From JAUYQR01 sp031415015 (GTDB lineage Bacteria > Pseudomonadota > Alphaproteobacteria > Rhodobacterales > Rhodobacteraceae), in NCBI GenBank assembly GCA_031415015.1, contig JANOQT010000092.1, forward strand, positions 1 through 37,368: 37,368 nucleotides of DNA, in the 5' to 3' direction. Both the position numbers and the translations under genes were made by a program. The notes beneath the pieces are model-generated. The model saw only the letters and a list, made by a program, of their open reading frames with translations. It had not been told where the DNA came from and searched no databases. Positions 23,848 through 34,281 of this stretch are shown piece after piece. Numbering within the stretch: position 1 is the first letter of the stretch; each line of letters opens with the position of its first letter.

Positions 23848-25584
23848 GTGCAGCGGGTTCCGACATACCGGCCAACACTGGCCGAGGCGCTGGGGGGCAA
23901 GCCGACCCCGGCCGAACGAAAGGTCCTCGCCGCCGCGAAGGTGGGGGAGATGGCCGAACTGAGCCCGTTGGGTGTGCGCCCCGTCAAAGCGACCGCCGCG
24001 ACGCGCATCCGCGCCGGTCTGATCCGGTTCCTGATGTTGGGCGGGGACGATGCTCACCCCGTCCACCCGAAAGGTGTCCTTGTCCAAGGGGCATGGATTA
24101 CAGGCAAGCTGGATATGGCGGCCTGCGAAACCCAGCTGGACCTGAAACTCCGGGCCTGCCATTTCGACACCCCTCCCAATTTCAACGATGCGCACCTGGG
24201 CGGTCTGTACCTTTCCGGGTGCCTGCTACCGGGGCTGGCTGGCCAGCGCCTGCGGCTGGAGGACAACCTGCATCTGCGCACTCTGCCGCGCCGCGGCAAC
24301 CGCCCACTTCCTTTCGAATCCTCGGGCATGGTCGATATCACGGGGGCAAGGATTTCTGGCCAGCTGTCTTGTAAGGGCGGGCGGTTCGATGGAGCTGGGA
24401 AGATTGCGCTGGCTTGCGATGCTGTGACGGTCAGGGGAAGTGTCTTCCTCAGCCATGGCTTTCACGCAACGGGAAAAGTCAGCTTCGTAAGGTCGCAGAT
24501 CTCTGGAACGTTACACATCACCAACGCGCGCATTAACGGAGTGATGGACTTCACCTCTGGACACGCGGAAGAAGGACTGGTCCTGTATCGCTTGAAACGC
24601 GTGGGTGCTTTCGGTTTCGGGTCCACAACGATATCCGACCCTCCGCACAAAGTACTTCGCCTGAATCTGACTGAGGCCCATGTGGGCGTGCTGCGTGACA
24701 ATGCCGCCGCTTGGGGGCAGATTCGCGATGTCAGGGTTTCGGGGTTTCGCTTCGGCTCAATCCAAAGCCGGATGACAGTGTCGGAACGGTTGGGACTGAT
24801 GGCAAGTTCCTGGCAACCTGACCTTGCCGTCTCCGCAACTGGTCAACGTCACTTTAACAGTAAAGCCCCCGACTTCGACCCCCGCGCTTACGGTGAACTG
24901 GCGCGGGCTTACCTTCGGCAGGGCGAACGCAAGGCCGCCGCGCGGGTGCTGGAAGCGCGTGAGGATCGCACCCGCGATGCTGAACTGCGGCGCGCGCTGG
25001 CGGCAGAAGAGCCGGGAACCGGGTTTTCCCCGGTCAAGCCCCGGCTGCGCTGGCTGCTGATGTGGGCCTTCAAGGGCCTGTTCGGCTATGGCCACAGCCC
25101 GGCGCGGGTGTTGCTGACGCTGGGCCCGCTCTGGCTGGCGCTCGCGCTGTTTTTCGGTGCGGTTTATGATCGTGGCCAGTTTGCCCCGAATTCCGACGTC
25201 ATCCTCACCTCCACCGAATGGCTTACCGCCGTGGATCGGGGTTGCCCCATCGAGTGGGACGACACATTCCCCGCCGAAAAGGCTGCGGGGTGCCAGATGC
25301 CGCAGCACCTCTGGACGTCTGGCAATCCGGACGCCGAACCGAAGACCCCGCCAGCGCAGGCCGCGAAGGATTACGAGACCTTTGGTCGCTGGCTCTATGC
25401 CGCCGACCTGTTCCTGCCGCTGGACACCATTGGCCAGACCGAGGCGTGGGCCCCGTCAAAGGACCGGGGCTGGTGGGGGGTCTGGGGCTATTACCTCCGC
25501 TTTCCGGTGCAGCTTGCGGGCTGGATCATCGTCGCAATGGCGGCGGCGGTCGTGACCGGCCTGATCGGCCGCAAGGAAGACTGA
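23848..25584 (+). CDS. Membrane-anchored beta-solenoid-like protein of unknown function
   Basis: A 578-residue protein. Residues about 65-320 have an irregular 20-residue periodicity of short beta-forming stretches (VQGAWITGKLDM, AHLGGLYLSGCLL, VDITGARISGQLSC, RSQISGTLHITNARINGVMD), as in pentapeptide-type or right-handed beta-helix proteins. A helical segment follows (AYGELARAYLRQGERKAAARVL). Two hydrophobic segments lie at about 419-440 (RVLLTLGPLWLALALFFGA) and 552-573 (VQLAGWIIVAMAAAVVTGLIG), with a loop containing two cysteines between them. The start is GTG 23848 behind GGAGGGG; an ATG at 23844 is in another frame. It resembles proteins loosely annotated as membrane oxidoreductases in actinobacteria, but I see no oxidoreductase motif. 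The middle (about 24.34-24.88 kb) looks less GC-rich. Confidence 0.7.
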   Translation: MQRVPTYRPTLAEALGGKPTPAERKVLAAAKVGEMAELSPLGVRPVKATAATRIRAGLIRFLMLGGDDAHPVHPKGVLVQGAWITGKLDMAACETQLDLKLRACHFDTPPNFNDAHLGGLYLSGCLLPGLAGQRLRLEDNLHLRTLPRRGNRPLPFESSGMVDITGARISGQLSCKGGRFDGAGKIALACDAVTVRGSVFLSHGFHATGKVSFVRSQISGTLHITNARINGVMDFTSGHAEEGLVLYRLKRVGAFGFGSTTISDPPHKVLRLNLTEAHVGVLRDNAAAWGQIRDVRVSGFRFGSIQSRMTVSERLGLMASSWQPDLAVSATGQRHFNSKAPDFDPRAYGELARAYLRQGERKAAARVLEAREDRTRDAELRRALAAEEPGTGFSPVKPRLRWLLMWAFKGLFGYGHSPARVLLTLGPLWLALALFFGAVYDRGQFAPNSDVILTSTEWLTAVDRGCPIEWDDTFPAEKAAGCQMPQHLWTSGNPDAEPKTPPAQAAKDYETFGRWLYAADLFLPLDTIGQTEAWAPSKDRGWWGVWGYYLRFPVQLAGWIIVAMAAAVVTGLIGRKED

Positions 25585-25588
25585 CGCC

Positions 25589-26356
25589 TCATCCCGCCTC
25601 GGCCACCTGCACCAGCGTGCCCCAGCCTTCGCACTTGCGCGCAAGGTCGGGGGGCAGGGGGTGGTCGGTGAACATCCGGGTGACCTCGGCCAATGACGCA
25701 AGGCGGGCCGGGGCGGAGCGGTCGAGTTTGGAGTGGTCGCAGACCAGATGCACTTCGCGCGACTGGTGGATGATGGCTTTCGACACCCGCACCTCGGCCA
25801 GATCGAAGTCCAGAAGATCGCCGTCGCGGTCCAGCGCCGACACGCCGATCACGGCGTAATCCACCTTGAACTGCTCAAAGAACTGCGTCGTCAGCTCGCC
25901 CACCAGGCCGCCATCGCTGCGGCGCAGGGCGCCCCCTGCCACCACGATCTCGCAGCCGGGATTGGCGACAAGGATGTTGGCGACGTTCATGTTGTTGGTG
26001 ATCACGGTGATGTTGCGGTGGGTCAGCAGTTCGCGCGCCACCGCTTCGGTCGTGGTGCCAAGGTTCAGGATCAGGCTGCAATTGTCGGGAATCGCCGCCG
26101 CACAGGCACGGGCGATCGCGGCCTTGGACGCTTCGTTCATCCGCCGCCGCGCCTCATAGCCGATGTTGGCCACGCCGGTCCGCACCACGGCCCCGCCATG
26201 CACCCGGTCCAGATGCCCTGCATCGGCAAGGTCCGACAGGTCGCGGCGGATGGTCTGCAGGGTGACGTCAAAGCGCTGGGCAAGGTCTTCGACCACCACC
26301 CTCCCCTCGGCGCGGGCCAGTTCCAGAATTTGCGTTTGTCGGAAGCTGAGGGCCAA
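25589..26356 (-). CDS. glpR: DeoR family repressor GlpR of the glycerol regulon
   Basis: A 255-residue DeoR-family regulator. The N-terminal HTH is in VVVEDLAQRFDVTLQTIRRDLSDL followed by RVHGGAV, the family signature. The C-terminal sugar-phosphate sensor domain has NLGTTTEAVARELL and the block VIGVSALDRDGDLLDFDLAEV, as in GlpR. It is expected to release DNA on binding glycerol-3-phosphate. It diverges from glpD and the whole glycerol operon. No ATG precedes the conserved start; translation most likely begins at TTG 26356, without a strong ribosome binding site, so low expression is likely. Its stop is only four bases from the stop of the convergent neighbour. Confidence 0.9.
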   Translation of the reverse strand: MALSFRQTQILELARAEGRVVVEDLAQRFDVTLQTIRRDLSDLADAGHLDRVHGGAVVRTGVANIGYEARRRMNEASKAAIARACAAAIPDNCSLILNLGTTTEAVARELLTHRNITVITNNMNVANILVANPGCEIVVAGGALRRSDGGLVGELTTQFFEQFKVDYAVIGVSALDRDGDLLDFDLAEVRVSKAIIHQSREVHLVCDHSKLDRSAPARLASLAEVTRMFTDHPLPPDLARKCEGWGTLVQVAEAG

Positions 26357-26609
26357 AACCGGATTCTTTTCGCTCGTATCGCCGCACCCTGAGTTGTGTC
26401 ACGGCGCGATGCGTTTGTCAGCGGCTTTCTCGCGCGAGCGGGCTTTCGTTTTTGTGCGATGGCAGAAAACACGATGCTGATGCAGCATTTATCCGGAGGA
26501 AAATTGATCGGAAATGTTCGTTTTGCAAAATAGCGCGCCGAAACGAAAGAAAGCCGTTGACGGAATCGTGACAATCGGCACAGGTTACGCCCCGGGGGAG
26601 GAACCCAAA
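26357..26609. promoter_or_regulatory. glpR-glpD divergent control region with repeated TTTCGTTT-type boxes
   Basis: The 253-bp gap holds four similar boxes. They are TTCTTTTCGCTCG (26364-26376), TTTCGTTTTT (26444-26453), TTCGTTTT (26517-26524) and, on the other strand, CTTTCTTTCGTTTCG (26539-26553). DeoR/GlpR proteins bind repeated TTCG-containing boxes, so these are candidate GlpR operators controlling both directions. TTGACG at 26557 could be a -35, but no good -10 follows. A GGAGG at about 26494 precedes only a nine-codon TTG frame. Confidence 0.5.
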
Positions 26610-28202
26610 TTGACAGTGAATTCGGCGCAGGTCGTGACAGACCTGTTCATCATCGGTGGCGGCATCAATGGCTGCGGCATCGCCCGCGATGCCACCGGGC
26701 GTGGCCTGTCGGTCGTGCTGGCCGAACAGGGCGATCTGGCGCAGGGCACCTCATCCGCGTCCACAAAGCTGTTCCACGGCGGGCTGCGCTATCTTGAATA
26801 TTTCGAGTTCCGTCTGGTGCGTGAGGCGCTGGAGGAACGTGAGACGCTGCTGGTCGCCATGCCGCATATCTCGTGGCCAATGCGGTTCGTTCTGCCGCTG
26901 TCGCCCCGTATGCGGTTTGAATCCGACACTCCGACATCGCGCCTGCTGCGCTGGGTGATGCCATGGGCCAAGGGTCGCCGGCCTGCGTGGCTGATCCGGC
27001 TGGGCCTCTTGATGTATGACACCATGGGGGGCCGCAAGATCCTGCCCGCCGCCCGCAGTCTGGACCTGACCCGCGATCCGGCAGGCAAGCCGCTGAAATC
27101 ACAGTACCACCGCGCGTTCGAATATTCCGACTGCTGGGTCGAAGATTCCCGCCTTGTTGCCCTGAACGCCCGTGACGCCGCCAACCGTGGTGCAAGGATC
27201 ATGACCCGGACCAAGGTTGTCACCGCAGAACGGCAGGGCGATCTGTGGCAGATCACCACCGATGGCCCGCAGGGCCGCAGCCTTCATACCGCCCGCGCGC
27301 TGGTCAACGCCGGTGGCCCGTGGGTCGAGGATATCATCCGCAACGTCGCCCGGATCAACTCCTCCGAAGGCGTCCGCCTTGTGCGCGGCAGCCATATCGT
27401 CACCAAGCGGCTCTTTGACCACGAGCGTTGCTATTTCTTTCAGGGCACCGATGGCCGGATCATCTTTGCCATCCCGTATGAGCAGGATTTCACCCTGATC
27501 GGCACCACCGACAAGGACCATACCTCCGCCCCGAAGGATGCCGTCTGCACCGATGAGGAACGCGATTACCTGCTGACCTTCGCCAGCCAGTATTTTGCCA
27601 ATCCGGTCACCAAGGACGACGTGGTCTGGACCTATTCCGGCGTCCGCCCGCTGTACAACGACGGGGCGAAGTCCGCCACCGCCGCCACCCGCGACTATGT
27701 GCTCAGTCTGGACCAGAACGGCGCGCCGCTGCTGAACGTGTTCGGCGGCAAGATCACCACCTATCGGCGTCTTGCGGAATCCGCATTGGCGAAACTCAAC
27801 CCTTTCTTCCCAACAGCCAAACCGGCGTGGACCGCGCGTGTGCCCTTGCCCGGTGGCGACTTCCCGCATGATGGCGTGGCGGCGCTGACCGCCAGCCTTG
27901 GCCAGAAATATCCTTTCCTGACGCCCTACTGGGCGGGCCGGATGATCCGCGCTTACGGTACCGATGCCGCACGGATTCTGGGCGATGCGGGCACGCCTGC
28001 CGCCCTTGGCCACGACTTTGGCGCGACCCTGACCGAAGCCGAAGTGCGCTGGCTGATGGCAAAGGAATACGCGGTCGAGGCCGCCGATGTGGTCTGGCGA
28101 CGCTCGAAACTTGGGTTGCGGATGACGGCAGATCAGATCACGGCGCTGGACCAGTTCATGGCCAGCACCGCGTCCCGGGCGATCAGCCCGGCGGCGGAAT
28201 AG
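26610..28202 (+). CDS. glpD: Glycerol-3-phosphate dehydrogenase, FAD-dependent (aerobic)
   Basis: Oxidises sn-glycerol-3-phosphate to dihydroxyacetone phosphate at the inner membrane and passes electrons to quinone. A 530-residue product with the N-terminal FAD fold DLFIIGGGINGCGIARDATG and the family blocks GTSSASTKLFHGGLRYLE, ALVNAGGPWV, RGSHIV and GVRPLYNDG. The start is uncertain: TTG 26610 lies seven bases after GGAGGA, and GTG 26616 is also possible. An upstream ATG at 26514 is in frame but falls inside the operator region. First gene of the glpDSTPQUV operon; glpS starts 9 bp after the stop. Confidence 0.95.
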   Translation: MTVNSAQVVTDLFIIGGGINGCGIARDATGRGLSVVLAEQGDLAQGTSSASTKLFHGGLRYLEYFEFRLVREALEERETLLVAMPHISWPMRFVLPLSPRMRFESDTPTSRLLRWVMPWAKGRRPAWLIRLGLLMYDTMGGRKILPAARSLDLTRDPAGKPLKSQYHRAFEYSDCWVEDSRLVALNARDAANRGARIMTRTKVVTAERQGDLWQITTDGPQGRSLHTARALVNAGGPWVEDIIRNVARINSSEGVRLVRGSHIVTKRLFDHERCYFFQGTDGRIIFAIPYEQDFTLIGTTDKDHTSAPKDAVCTDEERDYLLTFASQYFANPVTKDDVVWTYSGVRPLYNDGAKSATAATRDYVLSLDQNGAPLLNVFGGKITTYRRLAESALAKLNPFFPTAKPAWTARVPLPGGDFPHDGVAALTASLGQKYPFLTPYWAGRMIRAYGTDAARILGDAGTPAALGHDFGATLTEAEVRWLMAKEYAVEAADVVWRRSKLGLRMTADQITALDQFMASTASRAISPAAE

Positions 28203-28211
28203 GGGGCGGGG

Positions 28212-29300
28212 ATGACGCTGGAACTGCAAGACGTGTCACGGTCGGTCGCAGGGCGGATGCATATCCAGCCGACGACGCTGACATTGGAAAACGGCACGAT
28301 GAACGTCCTCTTGGGTCCGACGCTTGCGGGCAAGACCAGCCTGATGCGGCTTATGGCCGGGCTGGACAAGCCCACGACGGGGCGCATCCTGTGGCAGGGG
28401 CAGGACGTGACCGGCCAGCGGGTGCAGGACCGCAGGGTCGCGATGGTCTACCAGCAGTTCATCAACTACCCGGCGATGAGCGTGTATGACAACATCGCCA
28501 GCCCGATGCGCTTGATGGGCAAGACGGCGGATGAAGTGGACCGCGCGGTGCGCGAAACCGCCGACATGCTGAAACTGACGCCAATGTTGCAGCGCAAGCC
28601 GCTGGAATTGTCGGGCGGCCAGCAGCAACGCTGCGCCTTGGCCCGCGCGCTGGTCAAGGGCGCGGGGCTGGTGCTGCTGGACGAACCCCTCGCCAACCTC
28701 GACTACAAACTGCGCGAGGAACTTCGGGTTGAGATCCCCCGCATATTTGAGGCGTCCGGCGCGATCTTCGTCTATGCCACTACGGAACCCGAAGAGGCGC
28801 TGCTGCTGGGCGGCAATACCGCAACGCTGTGGGAAGGCCGGGTTACCCAGTTCGGCCCCACCCCCACGGTCTACCGGATGCCCGCCGATGCCACCACGGC
28901 GCGGGTGTTCAGCGACCCGCCGATGAATTTCGTGCCCTGTGTCAAGGCGGGGGCGCGACTGACCTTCGCAGGCGAAAACCATGCCCCCGCCGAGGGTTCT
29001 TTCAAGGCCATTCCGGACGGCGCCTATCTTGCCGGGTTCCGCGCCAACCATGTGACGCTGAACCGCCATTCCGGCGACGCGGTGGAATTCCGCTGTACCC
29101 TCAGTGTTACGGAAATCACTGGGTCAGAAACCTTTGTTCATCTGACCCATGGCAGTGACCGATGGGTCGGCCTTGTCCACGGCGTGCATCAGATGGAGCC
29201 GGGGTCGGCGCTGTCGATCTGGCTTGATCCCGCGCATGTCTATCTTTTCGACCCCGAGGGGCGGCTTGCGGCCCCGGCACCTTACGCGATGGCGGCCTGA
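28212..29300 (+). CDS. glpS: Glycerol ABC transporter ATP-binding protein GlpS
   Basis: One of two ATPase subunits of the glycerol importer. A 362-residue MalK-type protein: Walker A GPTLAGKTSL (Lys41), Q-loop VYQQFINYP, signature LSGGQQQR (133-137 and following), Walker B LVLLDEPLANLD, and a C-terminal TOBE-like region. The switch histidine is missing: where GlpT has VTHDQ, GlpS has ATTEP (Thr191). It therefore offers a good signature to its partner but probably a weak catalytic site of its own. glpT begins at the next base after the stop. Confidence 0.93.
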   Translation: MTLELQDVSRSVAGRMHIQPTTLTLENGTMNVLLGPTLAGKTSLMRLMAGLDKPTTGRILWQGQDVTGQRVQDRRVAMVYQQFINYPAMSVYDNIASPMRLMGKTADEVDRAVRETADMLKLTPMLQRKPLELSGGQQQRCALARALVKGAGLVLLDEPLANLDYKLREELRVEIPRIFEASGAIFVYATTEPEEALLLGGNTATLWEGRVTQFGPTPTVYRMPADATTARVFSDPPMNFVPCVKAGARLTFAGENHAPAEGSFKAIPDGAYLAGFRANHVTLNRHSGDAVEFRCTLSVTEITGSETFVHLTHGSDRWVGLVHGVHQMEPGSALSIWLDPAHVYLFDPEGRLAAPAPYAMAA

Positions 29301-30379
29301 ATGTCCCAGATTACGCTGTCCAAACTGGCCCACAGCTATTCCGCGAACCCCAAAGGCGAGGCGGATTATGCGCTGAAGGAAATGGATCACGTCTGGCAGG
29401 ACGGCGGCGCTTATGCGCTGCTGGGATCATCCGGCTGCGGCAAGACCACGCTTTTGAACATCATCTCGGGCCTTGTCCGCCCCAGCCAAGGCCGCGTGCT
29501 GTTCGGCGACAAGGACGTGACCGATGCCGAAACCGCCGCGCGCAATATCGCGCAGGTGTTTCAGTTCCCGGTGGTCTACGACACGATGACCGTGCGCGAT
29601 AACCTGTCTTTCCCCCTGCGCAACCGGGGCATGGACCCGACCTATATCGCCGGCCGGGTGAACCAGATCGCGAAGATGATCGGTATGGAAGACATCCTGA
29701 ATCGCAAGGCCCAGGGTCTGACCGCAGATGCCAAGCAGAAGATCAGCCTTGGTCGCGGCATGGTGCGCGAGGATGTGAACGCCATCCTGTTCGATGAACC
29801 GCTGACCGTGATCGACCCGCACATGAAATGGGAACTGCGCACCCAGCTGAAACAGCTGCACCGCGAGTTTGGCCATACGATGATTTACGTGACGCATGAC
29901 CAGACCGAGGCGCTGACCTTCGCCGACAAGGTTGTCGTCATGTATGACGGCCGCGTCGTGCAGATGGCCACGCCCGAGGAACTGTTCGAGACCCCGGCGC
30001 ATACCTTCGTGGGCTACTTCATCGGCTCGCCCGGGATGAACCTGTTTGACGCCGAGGTGACCGGCACCACCGCGCGTCTGCAAGACGTCACGGTGGCCCT
30101 TGGGGCGGCCTACGGGCCGGTCTCGGGCCGCACCCAGATCGGCATCCGCCCGGAATACGTCTGGCTTGGGGACGAGGGGCTGCCGGTGACGGTGAAACGC
30201 GTCGAGGACGTGGGCCGCCACCGCATCGTGCGTGCCGAACTTGGTGGCCAGCCGCTGAACGCCATTCTGCCCGAAGGCGTCGCGCTGCCCGCCGACCCCC
30301 GCGTCAGCTTTGCGCCGGGCCGGATCAACGTCTACGCCGACGACTGGCGCGTCGCACCCAAGCTGGGAAGGGCCACCTG

Positions 30380-30380
<1 letters not shown>
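29301..30380 (+). CDS. glpT: Glycerol ABC transporter ATP-binding protein GlpT
   Basis: Second ATPase subunit, 359 residues. Walker A GSSGCGKTT (Lys48), Q-loop QVFQFPVVYDTM, Walker B AILFDEPLTVID and switch His199 (in VTHDQTEAL) are all present. The ABC signature LSGGQ is replaced by LTADA (140-144, in GLTADAKQKISLGRG), and the D-loop is also unusual. GlpS and GlpT thus complement each other: one sound hydrolysis site would form from GlpT Walker motifs and the GlpS signature. The symbol here means the ABC subunit of glpSTPQUV, not the glycerol-3-phosphate antiporter. The stop overlaps the glpP start by one base (TGATG). Confidence 0.92.
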
Positions 30381-31252
<872 letters not shown>

Positions 31253-32056
31253 ATGCGCATCAAATCCTCCGCCATCGTGATGACGATCTACCTTCTGTTC
31301 CTCTTGATCCCGATCTACTGGCTGATCAATATGAGCCTGAAGACCAATACCGAGATCACCTCCACCTTCTCGCTCTTTCCCCAGAACCTGACGTTCCAGA
31401 ACTATGTCACCATCCTGACGGACCCCAGCTGGTACATGGGCTACGTCAACTCGATGATCTACGTCACGATGAATGTGGTGATCTCGCTGACGGTCGCTTT
31501 GCCCGCCGCCTATGCCTTCAGCCGCTACAGCTTTATGGGCGACAAGCACCTGTTCTTCTGGCTCTTGACCAACCGCATGGCCCCGCCCGCCGTCTTTGCG
31601 CTGCCGTTCTTCCAGCTTTACTCCTCGGTTGGGCTTTTCGACACGCATATCGCCATCGCACTGGCGCATTGCCTGTTCAACGTGCCGCTGGCGGTCTGGA
31701 TCCTGGAAGGGTTCATGCGCGGCGTGCTCAAGGAAATCGACGAGACCGCGTATATCGACGGCTACAGCTTTCCGAGGTTCTTCTTCAAGATCTTCATGCC
31801 GCTGATAGCCTCGGGTATCGGCGTCGCCGCCTTTTTCTGCTTCATGTTCTCGTGGGTGGAGCTTCTTTTATCCCGAACCTTGGCCACCGTGAACGCGAAA
31901 TCCATCGCTGCGACGATGACCCGCACTGTCAGTGCTTCTGGCATGGACTGGGGCGTGCTGGCCGCGGCAGGCGTGCTGACCATCATCCCGGGGGCCTTGG
32001 TGATCTACTTCGTCCGCAACTACATCGCCAAGGGCTTCGCCCTGGGAAGGGTGTGA
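31253..32056 (+). CDS. glpQ: Glycerol ABC transporter permease GlpQ
   Basis: Second permease, 267 residues, MalG-type, about six transmembrane segments. The EAA loop is LKEIDETAYIDGYSFPRFFF. The segment TNRMAPPAVFALPFFQLYSS is characteristic of this permease group. It is not the glycerophosphodiester phosphodiesterase that shares the name. The stop overlaps the next start by one base (TGATG). Confidence 0.92.
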   Translation: MRIKSSAIVMTIYLLFLLIPIYWLINMSLKTNTEITSTFSLFPQNLTFQNYVTILTDPSWYMGYVNSMIYVTMNVVISLTVALPAAYAFSRYSFMGDKHLFFWLLTNRMAPPAVFALPFFQLYSSVGLFDTHIAIALAHCLFNVPLAVWILEGFMRGVLKEIDETAYIDGYSFPRFFFKIFMPLIASGIGVAAFFCFMFSWVELLLSRTLATVNAKSIAATMTRTVSASGMDWGVLAAAGVLTIIPGALVIYFVRNYIAKGFALGRV

Positions 32057-32457
32057 TGACCGCTTCACGCTGGACCAGCATCTACCTCACCATCGCCGCC
32101 CTGATGGCCGCGATCCTGGCGGCCCTGATCTGGGTCGTGCCTGTCAAGGACGGCGTCCGCGACTGGACCGGATCGTTGATCCCCGGCGGCTGGATGGCGT
32201 GGAGCTTTCCCGTCGCGCTGTTCTTCTTCATCATTGCCAGCCTGTTGATCACCTTCACCCTGCTGGCCATCCGCTGGCCGGAAACCCCGCGTGTCGGCAT
32301 CCTGCGGATCGAGACGACGCGCGGTGACCGGCTGTTCATTTCGCTTTTGGGCTCGGCCTTCCTCTGCCTTGGCTGGCTCTTTTTCTTCGGCGCGCCGCTC
32401 TGGGGCGCGCTGATCGTTTGCCTGGTCTATGTCGCGGCGGTGTTCCGCTGGGTCTGA
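32056..32457 (+). CDS. glpU: Small membrane protein GlpU (DUF2160)
   Basis: A 133-residue protein with about four hydrophobic segments: IYLTIAALMAAILAALIWVV, WMAWSFPVALFFFIIASLLI, GSAFLCLGWLFFFGA and LWGALIVCLVYVAAVF. It contains WPETPRVGILRIETTRGDRLF between helices 2 and 3. It matches the DUF2160 proteins found between the permease and binding-protein genes of glycerol ABC operons, whose role is unknown. Translationally coupled to glpQ. It may assist assembly or seal the transporter complex; nothing in the sequence decides this. Confidence 0.85.
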   Translation: MTASRWTSIYLTIAALMAAILAALIWVVPVKDGVRDWTGSLIPGGWMAWSFPVALFFFIIASLLITFTLLAIRWPETPRVGILRIETTRGDRLFISLLGSAFLCLGWLFFFGAPLWGALIVCLVYVAAVFRWV

Positions 32458-32546
32458 CCTTGAAAAAACCGCTTGCGGGCGGGGGCCTGACCCCGCCCGA
32501 AGGCAAGTCGACTGCAAAAACGTCTCAACATTCTGGGAGGAATCAC

Positions 32547-34271
32547 ATGAGACTACGTTCAACCGCAACTGCCATGGCGCTTGCGCTCATGGCCACGGGC
32601 ATCCCCGCCTGGGCAGATATCGAGGCGGCGAAAGCCTTCCTTGATGCCGAGATCGGCGATCTCTCGACGCTGGACCGCGCCGGGCAGGAAGCCGAACTGC
32701 AGTGGTTCATCGACGCGGCCAAGCCCTATGCAGGCATGGAAATCAAGGTCGTGTCCGAAACCATCGGCACCCACGAATACGAAGCCAAGGTTCTCGCCCC
32801 GGCGTTCGAGGCGATCACCGGCATCAAGGTTACTCATGACCTGATCGGCGAAGGCGACGTTGTCGAAAAGCTGCAGACGCAGATGCAGACCGGCGAGAAC
32901 ATCTATGACGCCTACATCAACGACAGTGACCTGATCGGCACCCACTGGCGCTATCAGCAGGCCCGCAACCTGACCGACTGGATGGCAGGCGAAGGCGCTG
33001 CGGTGACCAACCCGGGGTTGGATCTGGAAGACTTCATCGGTCTGTCGTTCACGACCGGTCCGGATGACAAACTGTACCAGCTGCCCGACCAGCAGTTCGC
33101 GAACCTCTACTGGTTCCGTTACGACTGGTTCAACGACCAGAAGACCAAGGACGACTTCAAGGCCAAGTATGGCTATGACCTTGGCGTTCCGGTCAACTGG
33201 TCTGCCTATGAGGACATCGCCGAGTTCTTCACCGGCCGTGACATGGCTTATGCGGGCGGCCCGGCCACCGGCGTCTATGGCAACATGGACTACGGCAAGA
33301 AGGACCCTTCGCTTGGCTGGCGCTACACCGACGCGTGGATGTCCATGGCTGGTATGGGCGACGTGGGCGAGCCGAACGGCCTGCCGGTCGACGAATGGGG
33401 CGTTCGGGTTGACGAAAACTCGCGTCCGGTCGGCTCTTGCGTGACGCGTGGTGGTTCGACCAACGACGCGGCGGCGGTCTATGCCGTCACGAAGGCGATC
33501 GAGTGGCTGCAGAAGTACTCGCCGCCAGAAGCCCAAGGCATGACCTTCGGTGAAGCCGGGCCGGTTCCTGCCCAGGGCGCGATTGCCCAGCAGATGTTCT
33601 GGTACACCGCCTTCACCGCAGCCTCGGTTGTGGAAGGCACCCCCGTGATGAACGAGGACGGCACGCCCAAGTGGCGCATGGCGCCTTCGCCCCACGGCGT
33701 CTACTGGCAGGAAGGCCAGAAGATCGGCTATCAGGACGCTGGCTCCTGGACGCTGATGGAAAGCACCCCGGTTGACCGTGCGCAGGCCGCCTGGCTTTAC
33801 GCACAGTTCGTGGTGTCCAAGACGGTGGACCTCAAGAAGTCTGATGTCGGCCTGACCTTCATCCGTCAGTCCACCATCGACGCGCAACACTTCACTGACC
33901 GCGCGCCGAAACTCGGTGGCCTGATCGAATTCTACCGCTCGCCAGCCCGGGTCCAGTGGTCGCCCACCGGCACCAACATCCCGGACTATCCGAAGATGGC
34001 GCAGCTGTGGTGGCAGAACATCGGCGATGCCATGTCGGGCGACAAAACCCCGCAGGAAGCGCTGGATGCTCTGTGCGAAGAGCAGGAAAAAGTGCTGGAG
34101 CGGATCGAGAAGTCGGGCGTTCAGGGCGACATCGGTCCGAAGATGGGCGAAGTGAAGGATGCCCAGTACTGGATCGACCAGCCGGGCGCTCCGGTTGCCA
34201 AGCTGGAGAACGAAAAGCCGATGGGCGAGACGATCGCCTATGACGAGCTGATCAAATCCTGGCAGAACTGA
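32547..34271 (+). CDS. glpV: Glycerol ABC transporter substrate-binding protein GlpV
   Basis: A 574-residue periplasmic binding protein that captures glycerol for GlpSTPQ. Sec signal peptide MRLRSTATAMALALMATGIP with cleavage after AWA. The mature chain is long for a binding protein, as in this family. Recognisable blocks are TIGTHEYEAKVLAPAFEAIT, GENIYDAYINDSDLIGTHWR, DQQFANLYWFRYDWF and the C-terminal ALDALCEEQEKVLERIE. GGGAGG lies seven bases before the ATG. An 89-bp gap separates it from glpU, and a strong terminator follows. Codon use is strongly biased, fitting high expression. Confidence 0.93.
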   Translation: MRLRSTATAMALALMATGIPAWADIEAAKAFLDAEIGDLSTLDRAGQEAELQWFIDAAKPYAGMEIKVVSETIGTHEYEAKVLAPAFEAITGIKVTHDLIGEGDVVEKLQTQMQTGENIYDAYINDSDLIGTHWRYQQARNLTDWMAGEGAAVTNPGLDLEDFIGLSFTTGPDDKLYQLPDQQFANLYWFRYDWFNDQKTKDDFKAKYGYDLGVPVNWSAYEDIAEFFTGRDMAYAGGPATGVYGNMDYGKKDPSLGWRYTDAWMSMAGMGDVGEPNGLPVDEWGVRVDENSRPVGSCVTRGGSTNDAAAVYAVTKAIEWLQKYSPPEAQGMTFGEAGPVPAQGAIAQQMFWYTAFTAASVVEGTPVMNEDGTPKWRMAPSPHGVYWQEGQKIGYQDAGSWTLMESTPVDRAQAAWLYAQFVVSKTVDLKKSDVGLTFIRQSTIDAQHFTDRAPKLGGLIEFYRSPARVQWSPTGTNIPDYPKMAQLWWQNIGDAMSGDKTPQEALDALCEEQEKVLERIEKSGVQGDIGPKMGEVKDAQYWIDQPGAPVAKLENEKPMGETIAYDELIKSWQN

Positions 34272-34281
34272 TCTGAACCGG

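Noticed and set aside
26514..26609. Upstream ATG for glpD
   Set aside because: It falls inside the operator-like boxes, and the added residues are not like GlpD; GGAGGA is just before TTG 26610.
32559..33890. A 443-codon open frame antisense to glpV
   Set aside because: glpV has a signal peptide, ribosome binding site and family blocks; the antisense frame has none.
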